A DNA stretch of 49,644 bases from CAYRFE01 sp964423645 [NCBI: uncultured bacterium] (GTDB lineage: Bacteria; Macinerneyibacteriota; Macinerneyibacteria; Macinerneyibacteriales). The number at the start of each line of letters is the position of its first letter. Within the stretch, counting starts at the first letter, position 1. The stretch covers positions 1 through 49,644 of the forward strand of contig CAYRFE010000026.1 of the NCBI GenBank assembly GCA_964423645.1, given 5' to 3'. Positions 31,777 through 41,042 of the stretch are shown here, one piece after another. A program made the position numbers and the translations under genes. Under the pieces are notes generated by a model, which saw only the letters and a list, made by a program, of their open reading frames with translations, did no database searches and was not told the origin of the DNA.

Positions 31777-32850
31777 ATGAGTGATTCAACGTTGCCGATA
31801 TTACCGATTGCCTATGATGTTGAAAGCAAAAGAGTTTTGAAGAAATGCGCAGAAGCGCATCGCTATTTGGCTGAATTGAAAGGCGTGTCACAAACGATCC
31901 CGAATCAGAACATTTTGATCAATACATTATCAATACAGGAAGCGAAAGATAGTTCTGCTATAGAAAATATTATAACCACGCATGATGATTTGTTCAAAGA
32001 GGAATTATTTGCGGATTTTTTGTCGAATGCTGCAGCAAAGGAAGTCAGAAATTATACTATCGCATTAAAACGCGGATATGAATTGATACAGCAAAGCGGG
32101 CTTCTTACGAATAATACAATTTTGGACATTCAAATGGAACTTGAAAAGAATAAAGCCGGTTTCCGCAAACTTCCCGGCACTGAGCTGAAAAATGATAAAA
32201 CAGGAGAAACGATTTATACACCACCACAACACCCGCAGGAAATTCTTGCCCTGATGGGAAATCTTGAGACATTTATTAATGACGATACGATCTCATCGCT
32301 TGATCCTCTTATTAAGATGGCGATCATTCATTATCAATTTGAAAGTATTCATCCTTTCTATGACGGTAACGGGCGTACAGGAAGAATAATCAACATTTTA
32401 TATTTAGTTCAAAAACGACTTCTTGATATTCCGGTTCTATATTTAAGCAGATATATCATTGAGAATAAAAAGGATTACTATCGTCTTTTTCGAGAAATCC
32501 GTGAAAACGATAACTGGGAAGAATGGCTTTTATATATGCTTACCGGCATTGAAACAACAGCACGAGATACTATCTCAATAATCAATAGTATTCGAACCCT
32601 TATGATGGACTATAAACAAAAGCTACGTTCTTCATACAAATTTTACAGCCAGGATTTATTGAATAATTTATTTTGTCATCCTTATACAAAGATTGAATTT
32701 ATCGAACGTGATTTGGGCGTTACGAGAAAGACAGCTGCAAAATACTTAGAAGATCTATGTGCCGGCGGATTATTACGGAAAGAAAAAATCGGCGTGAATA
32801 ATTACTTCATCAATGAGCCCTTATATGAATTATTTACACAGAAGCGATAA
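31777..32850 (+). CDS. fic: Fic family AMP-transferase with C-terminal winged helix
   Basis: A 357-residue Fic protein. The active-site motif is HPFYDGNGRTGR (from His192). An N-terminal inhibitory helix motif reads DSSAIEN ([S/T]xxxE[N/G], about residues 55-61), which places it among self-inhibited class II Fic enzymes. The C-terminal part (IEFIERDLGVTRKTAAKYLEDL) is a winged helix. Fic enzymes transfer AMP (or similar) to target proteins. A fic gene between hsdM and hsdS is found in other type I loci; what it modifies is not known from sequence. It has its own operators on both sides. Confidence 0.9.
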   Translation: MSDSTLPILPIAYDVESKRVLKKCAEAHRYLAELKGVSQTIPNQNILINTLSIQEAKDSSAIENIITTHDDLFKEELFADFLSNAAAKEVRNYTIALKRGYELIQQSGLLTNNTILDIQMELEKNKAGFRKLPGTELKNDKTGETIYTPPQHPQEILALMGNLETFINDDTISSLDPLIKMAIIHYQFESIHPFYDGNGRTGRIINILYLVQKRLLDIPVLYLSRYIIENKKDYYRLFREIRENDNWEEWLLYMLTGIETTARDTISIINSIRTLMMDYKQKLRSSYKFYSQDLLNNLFCHPYTKIEFIERDLGVTRKTAAKYLEDLCAGGLLRKEKIGVNNYFINEPLYELFTQKR

Positions 32851-32852
32851 GT

Positions 32853-32926
32853 ATATGGGTATAAAAACGGAAATTTTACCCATATGAATATTACTATAGG
32901 TAAAATATGGTAATTATTACCCATAT
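32853..32926. promoter_or_regulatory. Three nested palindromes after fic
   Basis: ATATGGGTA (32853-32861) pairs with TACCCATAT (32877-32885). GGTAATTATTACC (32909-32921) is a perfect palindrome, itself flanked by ATATGG and CCATAT. These words suggest a dimeric regulator controlling hsdS and the genes after it separately from hsdM. Confidence 0.45.
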
Positions 32927-32944
32927 AGAAAGAAGCGATATTTA

Positions 32945-33124
32945 ATGAAGGAATTATACCCGGATGCAAAGCCGTTTTCCGATGTCGTGCCGGCACTTCT
33001 GGAGAAAAAATATCTTAAAACAATTTGGTGGTGCCACAAGTGTAACGGAACGCTTGATTGGGATAAAAACGGGGAACCGCTTGATGTATTCGATCTCGAT
33101 TTTCCGACCGGAGGGAATAAATGA
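32945..33124 (+). CDS. Small CxxC protein between fic and hsdS
   Basis: A 59-residue protein. It begins MKELYPDAKPFSDVVPALLE, carries WWCHKCNGTLDWD (one CxxC, a half zinc site) and ends PTGGNK. Its stop overlaps the hsdS start (ATGA), so it is translated together with HsdS. GAAAGAAG precedes the ATG. It is probably a conserved accessory of this type I locus; its role is unknown. It is too short for routine ORF filters. Confidence 0.7.
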   Translation: MKELYPDAKPFSDVVPALLEKKYLKTIWWCHKCNGTLDWDKNGEPLDVFDLDFPTGGNK

Positions 33125-34281
33125 GTGAGTGGAAAGAATATATTCTTGAACAAATAACTGAACCAGTAAAAGACACGTATAATCCGACAGGAAATGATGA
33201 TTTAATTTATATCGGGCTTGAACATATTGATCAAGGGGCTTTACGATTAAATTCATTGGGACACTCGACAGATATAACAAGCAATAAGTTTCAGTTTAAA
33301 AAAGATGATATCCTTTTTGGAAAACTCCGTTCCTATTTCAGAAAAGTTGTAAAAACAAGTTTTTCTGGTATATGCTCTACTGATATTTGGGTTTTTAGAG
33401 CAAAAGATGGCTTTTCGCAAGATTTTCTTTTCAATTTTTTAGCAAATTGGGATTTCATTGATACTGCGAGTGGGGGTGAGGGAGGAACACGAATGCCTCG
33501 TGCGGACTGGCGTTATTTACGTCAGTCTAAATGGTTTCTTCCCCCACTCCCCGAGCAAAAAGCCATCGCCGCAGTATTATCTAGTCTTGATGATAAGATC
33601 GATCTTTTGCACCGGCAGAACAAGACGCTCGAAGCCATGGCAGAAGCGCTTTTTCGGCAGTGGTTTATTGAGGAAGCGGATGAAGGGTGGGAGGAAGTCC
33701 CGTTGGAGCATGTTACCAAACGAATTACAGATGGTGCGCATACAAGTCCACCTAGTAATGAGACAGGTAAACCAATGGCATCTGTAAAAGATATGTACGA
33801 TTGGGGAATTGATGTTTCAACATGCCGTAGAATTTCTGAAAAGGATTATATTAAACTTGTACAAGATGATTGTAAGCCGTTAAAAGATGATATTCTTATT
33901 GCCAAAGATGGGAGTTATCTGAAGTATATTTTTGTTGTTAAAGAGGATATGGAATTGGTCATATTATCTTCTATTGCGATAATTAGACCAAATGGGAAAT
34001 ATCATCCATTCTTGTTGTCGATTCTATTGAAGTTGGATTCGACTATAGAGTTATTAAAAAATATAGTTACTGGAGCTGTGATCCCAAGAATTGTATTGAA
34101 AGATTTTCGAAAATTTCCAATAGTGCTTCCCCCAGTTGAGTCTCAGAAAAAAGCCCTGAGTAATATAAAGCCGATTATTGAGAAGTGTTGGGAAAATGAT
34201 ATGCAAATTTACCTTCTTAAAAAACTTCGTGATACGCTTTTACCAAAATTGATTAGTGGAGAGATTAAAATTAAGGAGTAA
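33121..34281 (+). CDS. hsdS: Type I restriction-modification specificity subunit
   Basis: A 386-residue HsdS with two target-recognition domains (about 1-150 and 190-345) and two conserved coiled-coil spacers (LPPLPEQKAIAAVLSSLDDK, and VLPPVESQKKALSNIKPIIE followed by KLRDTLLPKLISGEI). The two half-sites of the bipartite recognition sequence are read by the two domains. The first domain lies beside GGTRMPRADW, the second beside GAVIPRIVLKD. The length is typical. The recognised sequence cannot be predicted here. Start ATGA overlaps the CxxC gene. Confidence 0.92.
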   Translation: MSEWKEYILEQITEPVKDTYNPTGNDDLIYIGLEHIDQGALRLNSLGHSTDITSNKFQFKKDDILFGKLRSYFRKVVKTSFSGICSTDIWVFRAKDGFSQDFLFNFLANWDFIDTASGGEGGTRMPRADWRYLRQSKWFLPPLPEQKAIAAVLSSLDDKIDLLHRQNKTLEAMAEALFRQWFIEEADEGWEEVPLEHVTKRITDGAHTSPPSNETGKPMASVKDMYDWGIDVSTCRRISEKDYIKLVQDDCKPLKDDILIAKDGSYLKYIFVVKEDMELVILSSIAIIRPNGKYHPFLLSILLKLDSTIELLKNIVTGAVIPRIVLKDFRKFPIVLPPVESQKKALSNIKPIIEKCWENDMQIYLLKKLRDTLLPKLISGEIKIKE

Positions 34282-34286
34282 TATTA

Positions 34287-36329
34287 ATGGACACAAATTT
34301 ATTAGGAAGATTGCGAAATACAAATTTGCCTAAATGCCATGGGCTCTTGCCTTTGTATGAAGCAGTTGTCAACTCAATCCATGCTATTGAAGAAGCTCAT
34401 TTATCTTCAGAAGATGGAAAAATTGATATTTATATAAATCGAGAAAATGTTCTCAAGATTGATGTAGCAAATCAAGATGATACAGAATTACAAGATAATT
34501 CGGATATTACTGGATTTGTTGTAACGGACAATGGGATAGGATTTACTGATGATAACTTGCGATCTTTTCAAACGCTCGATAGTGACCACAAGATAGAAAA
34601 AGGTGCCCGCGGGATCGGGCGATTATTATGGTTAAAAGCATTTAATAATGTTAAAATTGAAAGTCAATATTATGATAAGGATGATTTATTAAAACGAAGA
34701 GAAATTGTTTTTACTAGTGACCAAGGTGTTAATCTAATAAAAGATAACAAAGAACCAATTAATAGCAAGTGTGAAACTAAAATTCATCTCCTCCAGTTTG
34801 ATTCAAAATATCAAAAAGCTTCGGTTAAAACTATACAGGCCATTGCTACACATATGGTTGAGCATTGTTTGTGGTATTTTATTCGACCGGGAAGTGTTCC
34901 GAAAATTCGCATAATTGATGGTGAGAGTGTTTTAGAACTTGATAACGTTTTTAGCGAATGTGTTTATTCTTCAATTATATCAGAACAAATTTCTATAAAA
35001 GAAGAGATATTTGATCTCATTCATGTTAAATTTAGAACTAATTCATCTTTACACCCATTAATAGCTTATTGTGCAGGGAATCGCCTTGTAAAAGAAGATA
35101 ATATAACAGGTAAAATCCCTGGGTTATTTGGAAAGGTTCAAGATAGTAACGGAGATTTTATATACTCTTGCTATGTAAGTTCAAGATTTTTGGATGAACG
35201 AGTTCGTGCTGAGCGAATAGGTTTTGACATTGAAGACGACTTAGATGGATTATTTGAAGAATCAGAGATTTCTCTAAAGGACATTAATCGGGCGGTATTG
35301 ACAGCAATAGAAAAACATTTGAAAGATTACTTGTATAATAATAAAAAAATGAGCCAAGAAAGAGTTGAAAAATTTGTTACAGAATATGCGCCACGATATC
35401 GACCGATTTTATCAAAAATACCTAAAGACGCCTTGTCGGTTGATCCGAATATTTCAGATAAAGAGTTAGATTTAGTTCTTCACAAACATTTAGTAGAAAT
35501 TGAGAGTAATTTGCTTCGTGAAGGTCATGATATAATGCAACCAGATATTGGTGATGATGTTATTAGTTATAAGAAAAGGCTACAAGATTATTTGACAACA
35601 TTGGAGGATATTAAAAAATCTGATTTGGCCAATTACGTTTCACATCGAAAGGTTGTTATAGATATTTTAGCAAAAGCAATTGAAAAACAATCGAACGGTA
35701 AATATGTAAGAGAGGATTTAATTCATCAACTTATAATGCCAATGGGCAAGGAGTCTCAGGAGGAATTGTTCGATCAATGTAATTTATGGTTAATAGATGA
35801 AAGATTAGCATTTCATAATTATTTAGCATCTGATAAAACCTTAAGATCTATGCCAATAACTGAAGCAAATGCTACAAAAGAACCAGATATTGTTGGATTG
35901 AACATTTATGATAATCCATTATTAGTAACAGAAGGTACAAAATTGCCTCTTGCATCAATAACCGTTGTTGAGATCAAGCGCCCCATGCGTGATGATGCTG
36001 CTAGCGGAGAGGAAAAGGATCCGATTGAACAAGCCTTAGACTACTTAGATAGAATAAGAAAAGGACATGTTAAGACTTCTTCTGGAAGAGATATTCCAGA
36101 TTCAAGTAATGTTCCAGGATTTTGTTATATTCTTTGCGATATAACCGCATCAGTTGAAAAGAGATGCAAATACAATAATTTAAAAGTTACTAGCGATAAA
36201 ATGGGATATTTTGGGTATAATGATAATTTCAAAGCCTATATTGAGGTTATTTCGTTTGATCGATTAGTAAATGCAGCAAAAGAAAGAAATAGAGCATTTT
36301 TTGATAAATTAGGCTTGCCAACCACGTAA
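34287..36329 (+). CDS. GHKL (Hsp90-like) ATPase fused to a PD-(D/E)XK-like nuclease
   Basis: A 680-residue protein. The N-terminal ATPase has YEAVVNSIHAIEEA (N-box), VVTDNGIGFTDDNL (G1) and GARGIGRLLWLKAF (G2), as in MutL/MORC/Hsp90. A long middle region contains the helix-rich HKHLVEIESNLLREGHDIMQ. The end has EPDIVGLNIYDN...SITVVEIKRP (about residues 535-575), the D...ExK pattern of a PD-(D/E)XK nuclease. It begins 5 bases after hsdS with an AAGGAG inside the hsdS tail, so it is part of the restriction operon. A DNA-end or foreign-DNA clamp with nuclease activity would fit a defence accessory; the exact function is not known to me. Confidence 0.75.
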   Translation: MDTNLLGRLRNTNLPKCHGLLPLYEAVVNSIHAIEEAHLSSEDGKIDIYINRENVLKIDVANQDDTELQDNSDITGFVVTDNGIGFTDDNLRSFQTLDSDHKIEKGARGIGRLLWLKAFNNVKIESQYYDKDDLLKRREIVFTSDQGVNLIKDNKEPINSKCETKIHLLQFDSKYQKASVKTIQAIATHMVEHCLWYFIRPGSVPKIRIIDGESVLELDNVFSECVYSSIISEQISIKEEIFDLIHVKFRTNSSLHPLIAYCAGNRLVKEDNITGKIPGLFGKVQDSNGDFIYSCYVSSRFLDERVRAERIGFDIEDDLDGLFEESEISLKDINRAVLTAIEKHLKDYLYNNKKMSQERVEKFVTEYAPRYRPILSKIPKDALSVDPNISDKELDLVLHKHLVEIESNLLREGHDIMQPDIGDDVISYKKRLQDYLTTLEDIKKSDLANYVSHRKVVIDILAKAIEKQSNGKYVREDLIHQLIMPMGKESQEELFDQCNLWLIDERLAFHNYLASDKTLRSMPITEANATKEPDIVGLNIYDNPLLVTEGTKLPLASITVVEIKRPMRDDAASGEEKDPIEQALDYLDRIRKGHVKTSSGRDIPDSSNVPGFCYILCDITASVEKRCKYNNLKVTSDKMGYFGYNDNFKAYIEVISFDRLVNAAKERNRAFFDKLGLPTT

Positions 36330-36344
36330 TTGTGAAGTGATAAA

Positions 36345-36458
36345 ATGCTTTTCTACGAATCTGACATTGTTGCGTACGACTTAAACGTCTTGAACGAAGA
36401 TGGCCATATTGCAACAAACGACATGGATAAGCGAGAGTCTGGATATGGGTATATTTAA
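36345..36458 (+). pseudogene. Remnant of an hsdR 5' end
   Basis: Reads MLFYESDIVAYDLNVLNEDG over 37 codons, clearly homologous to the start of the intact HsdR (MPFYESDIEVYALNVLNEEG). The DNA word CTACGAATCTGACATTG is identical in both. The reading is then lost within a few residues. The intact hsdR is 1.4 kb downstream behind rhuM, so the rhuM segment was inserted near the original hsdR start with duplication of the 5' end, or the 5' end was exchanged. Confidence 0.8.
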
Positions 36459-36469
36459 TAAAAGAAGTG

Positions 36470-37504
36470 ATGAACAATATGGATGAAAGAAGAGATAATT
36501 TCCTGATTTTTACCGGTGCTGACGGCAAAGTGACTGTTGAAGTCTACATTCAAGAAGAGACTGTATGGCTTACACAAAGAAAGATGGCTGAATTGTTTTC
36601 AGTAGATGTTCGTACAATAAGTGAGCACCTGCGTAATATATTCCTATCCCATGAATTGGATGAAGCGGCAACTATCCGGAAAATCCGGATAGTTCAAAAA
36701 GAAGGCTCTCGCAATGTATCGCGAGAATTGGATTTTTATAATCTTGATGCTATTATTGCCGTCGGCTACCGAGTCAACTCTTATCAAGCGACCCAATTCC
36801 GTATATGGGCAACCAAAGTCCTCAAAGAATATATTATTAAAGGGTTTGCCATGGATGATGAACGGCTTAAGCAGGGGAAAACGGTTTTCGGCAAAGATTA
36901 TTTCGAAGAACTTCTCGAACGTATTCGCGAGATACGGGCAAGTGAACGACGGTTTTATCAAAAAATTACCGATATATATGCATTGGCGGCCGATTACGAT
37001 AAAGATGCACCGATAACGAAGGAATTTTTTGCAACAGTGCAGAACAAACTCCATTGGGCGATTACCGGTAAGACGGCAGCAGAGATCATTTATGATTCGG
37101 CTGATGCGCAAAAGCTTCATATGGGTTTGACCAATTGGAAACATGCTCCTGAAGGTAAGATTCTTAAATCGGATGTTACGATTGCCAAGAACTACTTGAA
37201 CAAAGCGCATATTGAAGAGCTCAATCGACTTGTAGCCGCATACCTTGATCTTGCGGAGAATCAGGCAAAGCGTCGGATTATTACGAGAATGGAAGATTGG
37301 CGAAAATTCCTCGACAGTTTTCTGGAGCTCTCGCAATATCCTATTTTGAAAGATAATGGGAAAGTATCAGCGCTTGAGGCAAAATTAAAAGCTGAGCAAG
37401 AGTATGAGGAGTATCGGGTTATTCAGGATCACAACTATCTGTCTGATTTTGATAAAGAAATTAAGCGAATAATGGGGAAAAAAGATGACAACAATGATGT
37501 ATAA
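36470..37504 (+). CDS. rhuM: RhuM family protein
   Basis: A 344-residue protein of the virulence-protein RhuM family: VEVYIQEETVWLTQRKMAEL, FSVDVRTISEHLRNIF (HTH-like N-terminal DNA-binding part), DFYNLDAIIAVGYRVNSYQA, RIWATKVLKEYIIKGFAMDD. RhuM genes are common inside type I restriction loci; their activity is not established. ATG 36470 is used rather than the GTG at 36467. It sits between the hsdR remnant and the intact hsdR, consistent with insertion. Confidence 0.85.
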   Translation: MNNMDERRDNFLIFTGADGKVTVEVYIQEETVWLTQRKMAELFSVDVRTISEHLRNIFLSHELDEAATIRKIRIVQKEGSRNVSRELDFYNLDAIIAVGYRVNSYQATQFRIWATKVLKEYIIKGFAMDDERLKQGKTVFGKDYFEELLERIREIRASERRFYQKITDIYALAADYDKDAPITKEFFATVQNKLHWAITGKTAAEIIYDSADAQKLHMGLTNWKHAPEGKILKSDVTIAKNYLNKAHIEELNRLVAAYLDLAENQAKRRIITRMEDWRKFLDSFLELSQYPILKDNGKVSALEAKLKAEQEYEEYRVIQDHNYLSDFDKEIKRIMGKKDDNNDV

Positions 37505-37608
37505 CGATGTTGCATGTAATGTTATATGGGAAAGATGTATGCGTGCCTTCTATGTGTTGAATCATACAAATAGAATTAATCTGCGATCGGTGCTCTCAAT
37601 TTATAAGC

Positions 37609-37675
37609 AAAGCTCCCAAGGTTTATCAATGAACTCCCAAGATTTGCACATGAGCTCCCAAGATTTGAGCACAAT
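37609..37675 (+). repeat. Three tandem 21-23-bp repeats before hsdR
   Basis: CTCCCAAGGTTTATCAATGA, CTCCCAAGATTTGCACATGA and CTCCCAAGATTTGAGCACAA follow one another. They lie in an open frame (37485-37778) whose translation repeats S(S/N)SQ(G/D)L; I do not call that frame a gene. They may be a degraded coding repeat or a regulator target. Confidence 0.55.
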
Positions 37676-37784
37676 GAAATCTTTTGCCGGAACTCGCGAG
37701 CTACATATTTTAGAATCATCTGTGGCGGTACGAAAATCTATTGCGTTATGTCAATCTATCAACACTTTAAAAAGGTAGGGAACT

Positions 37785-40700
37785 ATGCCTTTCTACGAAT
37801 CTGACATTGAAGTGTATGCATTAAATGTCCTGAATGAAGAAGGATATACCGTTATCAACGGTATGGATATAACACCCGATGAAGACTATGGCAACGCAGT
37901 CTTGGTCGCTGAATCGAATATTGCTTTTGCGGTAGCGCGGCGCAAGAATTTTGAGGACACGATCCTTGAGGATGTGCTGACTTCCGCTGTCGATACCTTA
38001 AATCCCTCCTTGTCGGAATCGGTTAAGCGCATGGCCGTAAAAGAGGTTATGGATCTGTATTCGCCACAGTTACTTGATGCCAACGAAAAATTTCACGATA
38101 TGCTTGTTCGCGGGGTCTATGTGGCCACCCATCAGCATGGGCATGAGCGCGGTGAACGGGTGCGGATCATTGATTTTACCGATCCGTCGCGGAACGTCTA
38201 CCACGCGATCAATCAGTTTACCATTCGTCATAAAAACCAAACCAAGCGTCCCGATATTATTTTATTTATAAATGGATTACCGCTTGTAGTGCTAGAACTT
38301 AAAAATCCCACGGATGAAAAAGCAACCGTTCGCAGCGCATATGATCAGATCCAAACCTATACGCAATCCATACCGCAATTATTTTTTTATAATGCTTTTT
38401 GTATCATATCCGACGGGTTAGACACCCGCAGCGGAACCATGACCTCGCCCATGTCGCGATTTATGGCATGGAAGAGTATCGACGGAACCAGAGAAGTAGC
38501 ACGTACTCAGAATTTGCTTGAAACGTGTATTCGCGGAATGCTCAATACGACAACGATGCTTGATATTATCCAAAACTTTATTGTCTTTGAAAAGGATAAA
38601 ACAATCGATCTCAAAACAGGCTTACTTCAAATTCAAACGATCAAAAAGATAGCAGCATACCACCAATATTATGCGGTCAATAAAGCCATAGCCGAAACGC
38701 AAAAGGCTGCCGATATCAGCGGTAATAAGAAGGCCGGCGTTATCTGGCATACGCAAGGATCCGGTAAAAGTTTGTCGATGGTCTTTTATGCAGGGAAATT
38801 GGTCGATGTTCTGAATAACCCTACGATTGTTCTCATTACCGACAGGAATGATCTTGATGAACAGTTGTTTGATACATTCGCCGCGTGCAGTCAACTGTTA
38901 CGGCAAGTTCCGGTACAGGCAGAAAGCCGGGATCATGTCAAAGAACTTCTCAGTGTGGCTTCCGGCGGTATCGTCTTTACGACCATTCAAAAGTTCTTTC
39001 CGGAAGACGAGGACGAGAAATATGAATTGTTGACGGAGCGGCGTAATGTAGTCGTGATTGCCGATGAAGCGCACCGTACGCAATACGGATTTAAGGCAAA
39101 ACTGCGCGACGAAAAAGACAGCAACGGCATTGTGATCGGCAAAAGGATTGCCTATGGCTTTGCTAAATATCTCCGAGATGCCGTACCGCATGCGACTTTT
39201 ATTGGATTTACCGGAACACCTGTTGAGAAAACAGATGTGAATACACCGGCTGTATTCGGGCAATATATTGATATATATGATATCGGCCGTGCTGTGGATG
39301 ACGGCTCGACCGTTAAGATCTATTATGAAAGCCGCCTAGCGCGTGTCAATCTGACTGATGAAGGGCGGCATTTGGTTGAAGAGTTTGAAAAGGAATTTGA
39401 TGAAGAAAATCCTGATGATGTAAAAAAAGCAAAACGCAAATGGTCTAAGCTTGAAGCGATCGTCGGCCATCCTGAGCGAATTAAAAATTTAGCGCGTGAT
39501 ATCATTGCTCATTATGAAGCGCGATCATCCGTGTTTGACGGCAAGGCAATGATCGTTGCCATGAGCCGACGTATTGCCGTAGCCTTATACGATGAAATAA
39601 TTAAAATGCGGCCGACATGGCACAGTGACGAGCTTAACGCGGGTGTTATAAAGGTGGTCATGACCTCGTCATCCTCGGATAAACAGATATTTGATCCTGA
39701 AGACCCGGATGCTATTGTTGTACCGGCAATACACCGTACATCAAAAATGGACCGACGCGTGTTATCGGAGCGCATGAAAGATCCGGATGATTCCTTAAAG
39801 ATCGTTATTGTGCGCGATATGTGGCTTACCGGATTTGATGTGCCATGCTTATGCACGATGTATATTGATAAGCTGATGAAAGGGCATACCCTGATGCAGG
39901 CTATTGCGCGGGTAAACAGGGTGTTTAAAGAAAAATCAGGTGGATTGATCGTCGATTATATCGGTATCGGATCCGCATTGAAGGAAGCGTTATCGTTTTA
40001 TTCGCAATCGGGCGGAACCGGTGACCCTGCAGAAATGCAAGACAGGGCATTGAAGATCATGGAAGATAAGTTGGAGATCGTCAGGCAGATTCTATATGGG
40101 TTTGACTATATGGAATTTTTCACGGCACCAACGGCACGGAAATTGAATATTATCCTTGAAGTGGAAGAATTTATTGTAGCGCAACCAAAGGGTAAAGAAC
40201 GGTATTTGACTGAAACTACGGCTTTACTGCAGGCTTTTGCGCTGGCGATTCCTCACGATCGAGCGATGGAAGTGAAAGACGAAGTTGCTCTCTATCAAGC
40301 CATTAAAGCGCGATTAATGAAGTTCGACGGGGAACCGGAAGGCAGGGCAAAGCCGGATTATGATACGGCAATCCGTCAAATCGTATCGCAAGCATTGGAA
40401 TCTACCGATGTGGTGGATATCTTTGACGCTGCCGGCATAAAAAAGCCGGAGATATCATTGTTGTCTGATGAGTTTCTTATGGAAGTAAAGAATATGCAGC
40501 ATAAAAACCTTGCCTTTGAGCTGCTAAAGAAAATCATCAATAATGAAATTAAAGTTCGTGAACGATACAATATTACCGAGGGCGGGAAACTCCTGCAAAT
40601 GCTTGAATCATCCATCAAAAAGTATCAGAATAATCTATTGACCACTGCAGAGATCATTGAAGAACTTATTGCAATAGCCAAGGGCGTAAAACATATGGAT

Positions 40701-41042
40701 ACTGCAGGCGAAAACCTGCATTTGAATAAGGACGAGTACGCGTTTTATTCTGCGCTTGAAACCAATGACAGCGCGGTAAAAGTGCTCGGAGATGAGACCT
40801 TGAAGTCTATTGCCCGTGAGATTGCAGAGAAAGTAAAGCGATCCTATAGTATCGATTGGACACTTAAAGAAAGCGCACGCGCGAAACTGATGGTTATCGT
40901 GCGACGTACCTTGAATAAATATGGTTATCCGCCCGATAAACAGCAAAAGGCGATTGATACGGTATTGAAGCAAGCGGCGTTAATGGCTGATATCATTGCC
41001 GATGACGAATATGAAATAGATGTACAAAGGAGCCGAGAATGA
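37785..41042 (+). CDS. hsdR: Type I restriction endonuclease motor subunit
   Basis: A 1085-residue HsdR. The N-terminal nuclease domain has RPDIILFINGLPLVVLELKN (D...ExK, about 156-175). The SF2 helicase motor has Walker A THTQGSGKS-like HTQGSGKSLSMVF (from about 322), DEAH (427-430), GFTGTP (motif III), MWLTGFDVPCLCTMY and QAIARVNRVF (motif VI). A C-terminal helical domain (about 800-1085) binds the methyltransferase core. It translocates DNA and cuts unmodified DNA far from the recognition site. All motifs look intact, so the system should be active. The 3' end overlaps the next gene by 4 bases. Confidence 0.93.
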   Translation: MPFYESDIEVYALNVLNEEGYTVINGMDITPDEDYGNAVLVAESNIAFAVARRKNFEDTILEDVLTSAVDTLNPSLSESVKRMAVKEVMDLYSPQLLDANEKFHDMLVRGVYVATHQHGHERGERVRIIDFTDPSRNVYHAINQFTIRHKNQTKRPDIILFINGLPLVVLELKNPTDEKATVRSAYDQIQTYTQSIPQLFFYNAFCIISDGLDTRSGTMTSPMSRFMAWKSIDGTREVARTQNLLETCIRGMLNTTTMLDIIQNFIVFEKDKTIDLKTGLLQIQTIKKIAAYHQYYAVNKAIAETQKAADISGNKKAGVIWHTQGSGKSLSMVFYAGKLVDVLNNPTIVLITDRNDLDEQLFDTFAACSQLLRQVPVQAESRDHVKELLSVASGGIVFTTIQKFFPEDEDEKYELLTERRNVVVIADEAHRTQYGFKAKLRDEKDSNGIVIGKRIAYGFAKYLRDAVPHATFIGFTGTPVEKTDVNTPAVFGQYIDIYDIGRAVDDGSTVKIYYESRLARVNLTDEGRHLVEEFEKEFDEENPDDVKKAKRKWSKLEAIVGHPERIKNLARDIIAHYEARSSVFDGKAMIVAMSRRIAVALYDEIIKMRPTWHSDELNAGVIKVVMTSSSSDKQIFDPEDPDAIVVPAIHRTSKMDRRVLSERMKDPDDSLKIVIVRDMWLTGFDVPCLCTMYIDKLMKGHTLMQAIARVNRVFKEKSGGLIVDYIGIGSALKEALSFYSQSGGTGDPAEMQDRALKIMEDKLEIVRQILYGFDYMEFFTAPTARKLNIILEVEEFIVAQPKGKERYLTETTALLQAFALAIPHDRAMEVKDEVALYQAIKARLMKFDGEPEGRAKPDYDTAIRQIVSQALESTDVVDIFDAAGIKKPEISLLSDEFLMEVKNMQHKNLAFELLKKIINNEIKVRERYNITEGGKLLQMLESSIKKYQNNLLTTAEIIEELIAIAKGVKHMDTAGENLHLNKDEYAFYSALETNDSAVKVLGDETLKSIAREIAEKVKRSYSIDWTLKESARAKLMVIVRRTLNKYGYPPDKQQKAIDTVLKQAALMADIIADDEYEIDVQRSRE

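Noticed and set aside
37485-37778. 97-codon open frame between rhuM and hsdR
   Set aside because: It overlaps the rhuM end, has no ribosome site, and owes its regular look to a DNA tandem repeat.
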